From Nocardia anaemiae NBRC 100462 (GTDB taxonomy: Bacteria; Actinomycetota; Actinomycetes; Mycobacteriales; Mycobacteriaceae): a stretch of 64,000 nucleotides of DNA. Location: the NCBI RefSeq assembly GCF_001612725.1, contig NZ_BDAZ01000004.1, forward strand, positions 1 to 64,000. The letters run 5' to 3'. The number at the start of each line of letters is the position of its first letter. The first letter of the stretch is position 1. The notes below the pieces were generated by a model, which searched no databases, was not told the DNA's origin, and was given only the letters and a program-made list of their open reading frames with translations. Below, piece by piece: positions 58,523 to 64,000 of this stretch. Made by a program: the position numbers and the translations under genes.

Positions 58523-59062
58523 GTGACGGATTTGCTGGATATAGTGCGGGGCGTGTCCTTCGTCCAGCTTGCGCTCGACCGGATCCCGGAGCCGTACCGG
58601 TCGTATCTGATCCAGCGGCGTGAGCTGCTGAAGTTCGCCGTGGTGGGCGGGATCACCTGGTTCATCGACACCGGAATCGTCTATGCGCTGAAGTTGACGG
58701 TGCTCGGCGAGAAGCCACTCACCGCGCGCGTGCTCGGTGTGTTGATCGCGACCATCGTGTCTTATGTGCTCAACCGGGAGTGGTCGTTCCGGACCAGGGG
58801 CGGTCGCGAGCGGCACCACGAGGCGGCGCTGTTTTTCGCGATCAGTGCGCTCGGTATCGGCGTCACGCTGTTGCCGCAGGCGATTGCGCTGTATGTGCTC
58901 GATATTCGGGTGCCGCACGTCAGTCCGGTCACCCAGGCCGTCTCGAATTTCATTACCGGCCAGATTCTGGGCGTGCTGCTCGCCATGGCGTTCCGGTACT
59001 GGGCGTTTCGGCGGTACGCCTTCCCCGACGATCTCGTCCAATCGGAGCTCGAACCGCGCTAG
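58523..59062 (+). CDS. GtrA-family membrane protein
   Basis: 179 residues from GTG 58523. Four transmembrane helices: ELLKFAVVGGITWFIDTGIVYAL, LTARVLGVLIATIVSYVLNREWSFRTRGG (the N-R-x-W-x-F signature), AALFFAISALGIGVTLLPQAIAL, VTQAVSNFITGQILGVLLAMAFRYWAFRRYAFP. GtrA proteins help flip polyprenyl-linked sugars for arabinogalactan, LAM or teichoic-like glycans; the mycobacterial Rv3789 homologue is an example. The length (about 170) and R-x-W-x-F motif agree. Confidence 0.92.
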   Translation: MTDLLDIVRGVSFVQLALDRIPEPYRSYLIQRRELLKFAVVGGITWFIDTGIVYALKLTVLGEKPLTARVLGVLIATIVSYVLNREWSFRTRGGRERHHEAALFFAISALGIGVTLLPQAIALYVLDIRVPHVSPVTQAVSNFITGQILGVLLAMAFRYWAFRRYAFPDDLVQSELEPR

Positions 59063-59119
59063 CTCGCTTACCTTCGAGGTAATTGCCGCGGATCGGCAGC
59101 CGGGGCGAAGATCGCCGGT

Positions 59120-60040
59120 ATGACCCAGATCGGCCTACTGCTACCCAGCCGCGAAACCGCGATGACCGGTGAACATGATGCCGCCGGATTGGTCCGGTTC
59201 GCGCGCGCCGCCGAGGATGCCGGTTTCGATTCGGTGTGGATCGGCGATTCCCCGCTGGCACGAACCCGAGTCGATCCGCTGCCGCTGCTCGCCGCCGTCG
59301 CCGCCACTACCGGGCGCGTCAGGCTCGGCACCGCCGCGCTCACCGCGACATTGCGTCATCCACTGCTCGGCGCCCACACCGCCGCCACTGTCGACCAGCT
59401 CAGCAACGGTCGGTTGATCCTCGGCCTCGGCGCCGGATTCCCGCTCCCCGAAAGCCGCGACGAATTCGCCGCTGTCGGTGTGCCTTTCGACCAACGCGTC
59501 GGCCGACTGGACGAAACGGTGGCCATCTGGCGTCGGAGTTGGTCCGGCGGAACCGAATTCGACGGCCGCTACTGGCAACTCGACGATCTGACCCGCACTC
59601 TCCCGGCTGCGAGTCCGGCCGGTCCCCCGCTGTGGCTGGCGGGCAGTGACACACCGCGGGTGCTCGAACGGGTGGCCCGCCACTACGACGGCTGGCTGCC
59701 GTTCCTACCGGACCCGGACGCCTACGCCCGCGCATGGCGCACCCTGCGCGAAAAGACCACCCGCTGCATCACCCCCGCCCTCTACGCCACCATCAACATC
59801 AATCCGGACGCCGCGGCCGCGCGTACCGAACTAGACGGCTACGTCCGTCGGTACTACCGCCGATCACTGGATAAAATGTCCACGATTCAAGCCTATTTCG
59901 GCGGTTCCGCCGACGAATGCGTGCACTGGCTCGGGCGGTACATCGATGCGGGTGCGCAGCATCTGGTGCTGCGCATCGGCTCATTGCAGGCCGGTCGCCA
60001 ACTGGATCTCCTCGCCGAGGCAATTCTCCAAACGGCTTGA
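59120..60040 (+). CDS. LLM-class F420/flavin-dependent oxidoreductase
   Basis: 306 residues. Luciferase-like barrel: QIGLLLPSRETAMTGEHDAAGLVRFARAAEDAGFDSVWIGDSPLARTRVDPLPLLAAVAATTGRVRLGTAALTATLRHPLLGAHTAATVDQLSNGRLILGLGAGFP, VPFDQRVGRLDETVAIWRRSW and PPLWLAGSDTPRVLERVARHYDGWLPFLPDP. F420-binding features (G-D-S, RHPLLxA, GLGAG) are present. The substrate is unknown. It ends three bases before the convergent VOC gene. Confidence 0.9.
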   Translation: MTQIGLLLPSRETAMTGEHDAAGLVRFARAAEDAGFDSVWIGDSPLARTRVDPLPLLAAVAATTGRVRLGTAALTATLRHPLLGAHTAATVDQLSNGRLILGLGAGFPLPESRDEFAAVGVPFDQRVGRLDETVAIWRRSWSGGTEFDGRYWQLDDLTRTLPAASPAGPPLWLAGSDTPRVLERVARHYDGWLPFLPDPDAYARAWRTLREKTTRCITPALYATININPDAAAARTELDGYVRRYYRRSLDKMSTIQAYFGGSADECVHWLGRYIDAGAQHLVLRIGSLQAGRQLDLLAEAILQTA

Positions 60041-60043
60041 GTC

Positions 60044-60436
60044 TCAGCTCTTCAGCTGGGCGATCTGAATCAGATTGCCGCAGGTGTCGTCGAGCACCGC
60101 GGTGACCACCGGTCCCTGATCGAGCGGTTCCTGAGTGAATCGCACGCCGAGCCCGCGCAACCGCTCGTATTCGGCGGACAGATCGTCCACCGCGAACGAG
60201 GTGAACGGAATCCCGTCCTCGACCAGCGCCTCCTTGAACGGCCGGACCGCCGGATGCCCATCGGGCTCCAACAGCAGTTCGACGCCGTCCGGTTCCTGCT
60301 GCGAGACCACCGTCAGCCAGCGCGCCTCGCCGAGGGGAACCTCGGTCTTCTTCACGAAGCCGAGCACCTCGGTGTAGAAGCGCAACGCCTTGTCCTGATC
60401 GTCGACCAGAACACTGGTGATATTGATGCGGATCAT
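60044..60436 (-). CDS. VOC-family glyoxalase-like protein
   Basis: 130 residues. INITSVLVDDQDKALRFYTEVLGFVKKTEVPLGEARWLTVVSQQEPDGVELLLEPDGHPAVRPFKEALVEDGIPFTSFAVDDLSAEYERLRGLGVRFTQEPLDQGPVVTAVLDDTCGNLIQI carries both beta-alpha-beta modules; the metal-ligand positions are VLVDD, ELLLEP, FAVDD and CGNLIQI, with one normal ligand (His in the first strand) replaced by Ser. Its start overlaps the ArsR stop by ATGA, so the two are one transcript, typical of actinobacterial ArsR-VOC pairs. Substrate unknown. Confidence 0.9.
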   Translation of the reverse strand: MIRINITSVLVDDQDKALRFYTEVLGFVKKTEVPLGEARWLTVVSQQEPDGVELLLEPDGHPAVRPFKEALVEDGIPFTSFAVDDLSAEYERLRGLGVRFTQEPLDQGPVVTAVLDDTCGNLIQIAQLKS

Positions 60437-60711
60437 GGGTCCTCCTGGAGCCAGCGGTCGGTGAGCCGCCGCAATGGTTCTCGATTCAGATGGTGGAACT
60501 TGTACCGGCCGTCCCGGCGCGTGGTCACCAGACCGGCGGCCGCCAGCACATCGAGATGCTGCGAAATCGCCTGCCTGCTCGAGGTGAGCTGGTGCACCAT
60601 GGTGAGCCGCGCGCAGAGCTCGAACAACGTCTGACCGTCGCGATCGGCCAGTTCGTCGAGGATCGTCCGTCGCGTGGGATCGGCCAGCGCCTTGAAGATA
60701 TCGCCGCTCAC
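60433..60711 (-). CDS. ArsR-family regulator, probably leaderless
   Basis: 92 residues from GTG 60711, where VSGDIFKALADPTRRTILDELADRDGQTLFELCARL begins; the longer TTG-started frame runs through the operator and is rejected. HTH: MVHQLTSSRQAISQHLDVLAAAGLVTTRRDGRYKFHHLNREPLRRL, the ArsR winged helix without metal-binding CxC. A TATAGT -10 box (60718-60723) lies six bases before the GTG, so the mRNA starts at or next to it: a leaderless transcript. The 10-bp-arm palindrome covers this promoter, implying autorepression. Confidence 0.9.
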   Translation of the reverse strand: MSGDIFKALADPTRRTILDELADRDGQTLFELCARLTMVHQLTSSRQAISQHLDVLAAAGLVTTRRDGRYKFHHLNREPLRRLTDRWLQEDP

Positions 60712-60717
60712 GACACC

Positions 60718-60744
60718 ACTATAGGCAAGTAACCACTTGCCTAT
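60718..60744 (-). promoter_or_regulatory. ArsR operator over the -10 box of its own leaderless promoter
   Basis: Perfect inverted repeat ATAGGCAAGT-AACC-ACTTGCCTAT at 60721-60744; the -10 hexamer TATAGT (minus strand, 60723-60718) overlaps its proximal end. Typical length and symmetry for an ArsR-family site. Confidence 0.75.
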
Positions 60745-60808
60745 CAAGTGAGGTTCGAAGCGAAAACAGGGCGGGCGAATGTGTCGGTGGCCGAGTTAAA
60801 TTGGGTTG

Positions 60809-61495
60809 ATGAGCTATGAGTTCGTGGTGCTGCCCGCGGGCGCGGCGGCATCGCCGGGGGACGTACTTCCTTACTTTCGATCCAGACGCGGGCAACCCGC
60901 CGATGACCACCTCTACCGCACTGTCATCGCCGGACTGCACAGCTGGAACAGCCGAATTCCGGCCGCCGCCCGGCATGCCAGGCTGCGGATCGAGGCGGCC
61001 GGAGACTCGGTCCGGGTAACCGCCGCCGACAGTGTGGATCGCCGCAGGACGCGCGGCTCCGCCATGGACTATGCCGCGCCGCGGGTGCGCGAGCTCATCG
61101 AAGCCCTCATCGCGGGTTTCGCATATGAAATCTACGATGCGCGAACAAACACCTTGACCAGCCCGGAAATTCGCCGCTACGCCTCGATCGATATCGGTGG
61201 TGAACACCGATACTCCTCACTCACCCAGCGCGAGATCTTCGACTGGATTCGCCAACTCCACCTGTTGGCCGCCACCCCGTTCCTGATCGCCGAAAAGCGA
61301 AACGACGCAGATAGTTTCATCCACACCCGCCGCAACTCCCCCACCGACTACACCCTCGAACTACACCACCCGATCCGCAACCAACGCCTCGGCGCCACGC
61401 TGACCGACGGCGCGACAGTCGCCCAACTCATCTGGGACTGGGCCTGCGACGAATGGAGCCGCCTGGACGGTATCGATTGGGCACCATTGGACTGA
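60809..61495 (+). CDS. Conserved-looking hypothetical protein
   Basis: 228 residues from ATG 60809. MSYEFVVLPAGAAASPGDVLPYF starts a mixed alpha/beta protein with several charged helices (MDYAAPRVRELIEALIAGFAYEIYDAR) and a C-terminal all-polar part with no signal peptide or membrane segment (LIWDWACDEWSRLDGIDW). The GC3 pattern and length argue for a real gene. I do not recognise the family. It is divergent from the ArsR/VOC pair (65 bases between ATG and operator), so it might share regulation. Confidence 0.65.
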   Translation: MSYEFVVLPAGAAASPGDVLPYFRSRRGQPADDHLYRTVIAGLHSWNSRIPAAARHARLRIEAAGDSVRVTAADSVDRRRTRGSAMDYAAPRVRELIEALIAGFAYEIYDARTNTLTSPEIRRYASIDIGGEHRYSSLTQREIFDWIRQLHLLAATPFLIAEKRNDADSFIHTRRNSPTDYTLELHHPIRNQRLGATLTDGATVAQLIWDWACDEWSRLDGIDWAPLD

Positions 61496-61684
61496 ATCCA
61501 GCAGCGCACTAAGTAATTCGCACCGCAGCCGCGCGTCGCTCGGCGTCCGCCGCGGTCGTGCCACCAATTCGTTCCCGCCCCGCCGCTGGCGTGGGCGAGG
61601 CCGAGAGCGCGGGTTATCGCGTCGTCGAGGCATTCGATCGCCCAGGCCAGGGCGCGGGGTCAGCTCTGGGACAAAGGCATTCGC

Positions 61685-62170
61685 CTACGTCGAATGTCCG
61701 GGCAGTACGCAGACCGCGTCCAAGCCGAGTACATGGTTGAGTCGCCCGAAGGCCAACCATGATCCGATGCTCATGCTCAATTCGACGATTTCGGTCTGGG
61801 AGTACTTGGCTCGCATTCGATCCCAGAACTCCTCGTCGAGATTGTGGTGGTCGGTGGCGTAGCGTTCGGCGTATTCGGCGGCCAGCCGGGTGCGTTCGTC
61901 GAACAGGTCGGTGGTGCGCCAATTGCTGACCGCGTCCGCGAACTCGGGCTCCACCTTCTGGCCGTCGCGTTCGGTGCGCCAATCCAGGCAGAAGATGCAG
62001 CCGTTGACCTGGGCGATCTTCAGCCGCGCCGCCTCGAATTCGCGCAGACCGAGGGTCGAATGCGAATACACCGACAGCGAGAAGTTCGAGGCGGCCAGGC
62101 CGATGCCGGGCACCATCTCGCCCCATACGTAACCGATCGGGTCCTTGCCCTCGGGGATGTCGATGATCAT
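61685..62170 (-). CDS. Carboxymuconolactone decarboxylase / AhpD-like protein
   Basis: 161 residues. AhpD-like helical fold: REFEAARLKIAQVNGCIFCLDWRTERDG, where CIFC is the redox CxxC and the downstream acidic/His residues are those of the AhpD/CMD superfamily (E-x-x-x-R...CxxC-x-x-x-R/H). SNWRTTDLFDERTRLAAEYAERYATDHHNLDEEFWDRMR and IVELSMSIGSWLAFGRLNHVLGL complete the fold. Activity is peroxidase or decarboxylase. It overlaps the DapB-like gene by ATGA (62167-62170) as second cistron. Confidence 0.9.
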   Translation of the reverse strand: MIIDIPEGKDPIGYVWGEMVPGIGLAASNFSLSVYSHSTLGLREFEAARLKIAQVNGCIFCLDWRTERDGQKVEPEFADAVSNWRTTDLFDERTRLAAEYAERYATDHHNLDEEFWDRMRAKYSQTEIVELSMSIGSWLAFGRLNHVLGLDAVCVLPGHST

Positions 62171-63246
62171 GGATATTTCCTTCCGAGCTTGCCGACTGCG
62201 GGACGCAGTGGGACATCGAGCGCGTCATAGAGTCCGGGTTCGGCGTCGACGAGCCAGTCGATGGCATTCACCAATCGGCCGACCGCGGTGGCATTGCCGC
62301 CCGCGGAACGGTTTCCGTCCTCGTCGGCGGCCTCGATGGTGATTTCGATGCGCGGGTGGCCCTCGATGAGCACGCGGTGCGCGCCCTCGCCGTCCGGTGG
62401 CGTCGGCCAGTCCGGCGCGCAGGCGGGATGGATCCGGGTGACGTGCTCGATGACGATGCGTGCCTCGCCCTCGACGATCCCTTGCACCTCGAATCGCAAC
62501 GCGCCCTGTGTACCCGCCGCGAACTCACCCATCCGCTCGGTGCTCACCGTGGCGTCGAGCGCGCGCCGGTCCAGGGTTTCGCGGATCTCCTCGAGTTCGA
62601 CGCCCAGCGCCCGCGCCATCAATCGAATCTGCCCGCCCCACACCATGGTCGGGACGCCAGACGCCACCATCGGCGGCAGGTAGTCCATCGGCTGGCCCAT
62701 GCCGACCAGATAGCGCACCGAATCGGGCTGGTCGTAGGTGGTGTAGTCGAATATCTCCTGGCAGCGGATCACATCCACGCTGCTGCCGAGTCCGCTCATC
62801 AGCAGCGGCAGCACATCATTGCCCCAGCCGGGATCGACACCGGAGACGAAAAGTGACCCGCCGCCCCGCGCCACGGCCGCAAGCACCGGATCGCGCATTT
62901 CGGATGGCGCGCTGCGTGGATCGTAGAGCGCGTACAGCGCCGGGGTTACCACCACCGCGCCGGATTCGATGGCCCGGACGATGTCGGCGAGCGCGTCATC
63001 GGGACGGGTATCACCCGACGCCGCGTACACCACCGCGCGAGGTCCGGCGGCCAGGGCGACCTCGATATCGGCGGTCGCCGGGACGCCGAGGTCGTAGTCG
63101 AGCCCCGCGAGCCGACCCGCATCGCGGCCGACCTTATCCGGATTGTGGACGAGCACGCCCGTGAGTTTCAGCGCCGGGTGGGCGTCGACGGCGCGGATGG
63201 CCGCACGGCCGACATTGCCGGTGCCCCAGACGATCGTGGGGATCAT
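62167..63246 (-). CDS. DapB-like NAD(P)-dependent dehydrogenase
   Basis: 359 residues. Rossmann motif TIVWGTGNVGRAAIRAVDAHPALKLTGVLVHNPDKVGRDAGRLAG resembles dihydrodipicolinate reductase N-termini; then VVYAASGDTRPDDALADIVRAIESGAVVVTPAL, SLFVSGVDPGWGNDVLPLLMSGL, and a large C-terminal domain (DQPDSVRYLVGMGQPMDYLPPM). It belongs to the 2,4-diaminopentanoate dehydrogenase/DapB-like group common in mycobacteria, about 350 residues. Substrate unknown. Coupled to the AhpD-like gene downstream. Confidence 0.88.
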   Translation of the reverse strand: MIPTIVWGTGNVGRAAIRAVDAHPALKLTGVLVHNPDKVGRDAGRLAGLDYDLGVPATADIEVALAAGPRAVVYAASGDTRPDDALADIVRAIESGAVVVTPALYALYDPRSAPSEMRDPVLAAVARGGGSLFVSGVDPGWGNDVLPLLMSGLGSSVDVIRCQEIFDYTTYDQPDSVRYLVGMGQPMDYLPPMVASGVPTMVWGGQIRLMARALGVELEEIRETLDRRALDATVSTERMGEFAAGTQGALRFEVQGIVEGEARIVIEHVTRIHPACAPDWPTPPDGEGAHRVLIEGHPRIEITIEAADEDGNRSAGGNATAVGRLVNAIDWLVDAEPGLYDALDVPLRPAVGKLGRKYP

Positions 63247-63323
63247 CGAGTGAGCGTAGCAAGCGCTTGGTTCGGGGACCGGGGTAATCGGAATTACGCA
63301 GTGGTGCTGGGGAATTCGCGCGA

Positions 63324-63752
63324 CTACTTTCCGGTGTTGTAGCGGACCAGATAGTCGGCGAAACGTCGGATATCGGCGTCATCCCATGCCGTCAAGCGCT
63401 CGGCGAACTCCTGATGGCGACGACGTTCGGCCGCCCCCGCGACCCGCCGACCCTCTCCCGTCGGCCGCAGAATGTGGTTGCGCCGGTTCTCCGGATCGAC
63501 CTCTCGAGTCAGGTAGCCCAAGCGCTCCAGTGCCCCCACCTGCCGACTGACCGTGGACTTGTCGAGTACGAAATGCTCCGCGAGATCGGTCGCCTGACAA
63601 CCGTCGCGCTCGATGACCAGATCCAGAATGCTCGACGCCACCAGCGACAACTCCGGATGCAGCTCCGAGGCGCGGCCACGGGCTCGCCGGGCGAAGGCGG
63701 TCAGCTCGCGCTGGATGATATGGATCGCCGCGCTCCGCGGTTCGCTGGTCAT
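63324..63752 (-). CDS. MarR-family transcriptional regulator
   Basis: 142 residues from ATG 63752 (a TTG-type upstream extension is possible). Winged helix: HPELSLVASSILDLVIERDGCQATDLAEHFVLDKSTVSRQVGALERLGYLTREVDPENRRNHILRPTGEG. It is divergent from a membrane protein gene and separated by about 75 bases containing a perfect 13-bp palindrome. It likely represses itself and the divergent gene; ligand unknown. Confidence 0.92.
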   Translation of the reverse strand: MTSEPRSAAIHIIQRELTAFARRARGRASELHPELSLVASSILDLVIERDGCQATDLAEHFVLDKSTVSRQVGALERLGYLTREVDPENRRNHILRPTGEGRRVAGAAERRRHQEFAERLTAWDDADIRRFADYLVRYNTGK

Positions 63753-63770
63753 GGTTGCACTATACATCAG

Positions 63771-63783
63771 TTGTATGATACAA
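63771..63783. promoter_or_regulatory. MarR operator
   Basis: Perfect palindrome TTGTAT-G-ATACAA, 19 bases upstream of the MarR start and 44 bases upstream of the divergent membrane protein; flanked by AT-rich sequence suitable for both promoters. Confidence 0.65.
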
Positions 63784-63826
63784 CAGTGATAGTTGCATTT
63801 ACCAACTATTAGGAGTTGACCCCCTC

Positions 63827-64000
63827 ATGCGTTCGCACCAGCTACGGCATGTCGCCGGACATCTGCTGACCCCACTGCTGATGTGTCTCGGTATGGCGCT
63901 CGCCTATCTGGGTGCGTTCCATCAACCCGAGCCGAATCACCTGAAGGTGGCGGTGGTCGGCACATCCGCGCAGGACATGGTGCTGGCACAGACGATGAAG
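63827..64000 (+). CDS. Membrane protein N-terminus (YhgE/DUF3533-like), cut by window edge
   Basis: 58 codons are visible from ATG 63827 (AGGAG 11 bases upstream): RHVAGHLLTPLLMCLGMALAYLGAFHQPEPNHLKVAVVGTSAQDMVLAQTMK. One transmembrane helix is followed by an extracytoplasmic start (LKVAVVG), typical of the ABC-2/YhgE-type membrane proteins that are often regulated by a divergent MarR. The rest of the gene is outside the window, so the call is tentative. Confidence 0.6.
   Translation, partial: MRSHQLRHVAGHLLTPLLMCLGMALAYLGAFHQPEPNHLKVAVVGTSAQDMVLAQTMK

Noticed and set aside
1..64000. tRNA, rRNA, insertion sequence or prophage
   Set aside because: No cloverleaf, rRNA core, transposase or phage structural gene was found by reading; a dedicated search (tRNAscan, Rfam, ISfinder) would settle this.

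Overview
The window is high-G+C actinobacterial DNA and most resembles a mycolic-acid actinomycete of the Nocardia type. Pointers are F420-type oxidoreductases (luciferase-like, PPOX and Ddn-like folds), LGFP cell-wall repeats, a mycobacterial-type SAM methyltransferase, cutinase-like secreted hydrolases, GTG/TTG starts and possible leaderless transcripts. I see no tRNA, rRNA, CRISPR array or intact transposon. Organism assignment is inference from gene families.

Layout. 1-4.6 kb: a Ppx/GppA phosphatase running off the left edge, two secreted proteins, then a gene graveyard (hydrolase, VOC and flavoprotein disulfide reductase remnants). 4.6-5.8 kb: an accessory IF-1 paralogue fused by ATGA overlap to a GNAT acetyltransferase, preceded by a 19-codon leader peptide and a hairpin. 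6-11 kb: class F sortase coupled to a glycine-rich substrate, a 3-hydroxyacyl-CoA dehydrogenase, a YkuD L,D-transpeptidase and a small secreted protein behind two perfect inverted repeats. 11.5-16.3 kb: stress genes (STAS antagonist, MarR, SPW membrane protein, cold-shock domain, Hsp20, MerR/HspR-like regulator). 16.4-23 kb: enoyl-CoA hydratase, CHAP peptidase, CinA-like amidase, F420-type enzyme, an M4 metalloprotease with its emfourin-type inhibitor, and a GH43-like protein.

23-28.1 kb holds the most notable locus: a 1,391-residue TIR-NTPase-transmembrane-WD40 (14 blades) protein, overlapping by ATGA a four-helix DUF4231/SLATT-like membrane protein. It looks like a nucleotide-signalling or cell-suicide conflict (candidate anti-phage) system. 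28.3-38 kb: multicopper oxidase, a four-domain peptidoglycan hydrolase without signal peptide, a LuxR regulator, an unannotated 59-residue secreted peptide, and a sulfatase with its formylglycine-generating enzyme. 38.3-40 kb: a TOBE protein, a decayed SDR, a PPOX-fold protein and a DUF4437-like secreted protein.

40.1-46.5 kb is a peptidoglycan-sugar salvage operon: RraA-like protein, BadF/GlcNAc-kinase-like protein, sodium/solute symporter, AnmK, MurR/RpiR regulator and MurQ. Together they would import and phosphorylate (anhydro)MurNAc and cleave the lactyl ether, yielding GlcNAc-6-P. A tiny metallothionein-like ORF (47.0 kb) was missed by size. 47.4-64 kb is ordinary accessory metabolism and regulation: methyltransferases, Ddn-like protein, flavin monooxygenase, type-B esterase, LysR/DapA-family pair, P-loop kinase, DUF418/TetR pair with a perfect operator, aldose epimerase, GtrA, a luciferase-like enzyme, an ArsR/VOC pair with a 10-bp-arm operator, AhpD-like protein with a DapB-like dehydrogenase, and a MarR divergent from a membrane protein cut by the right edge.
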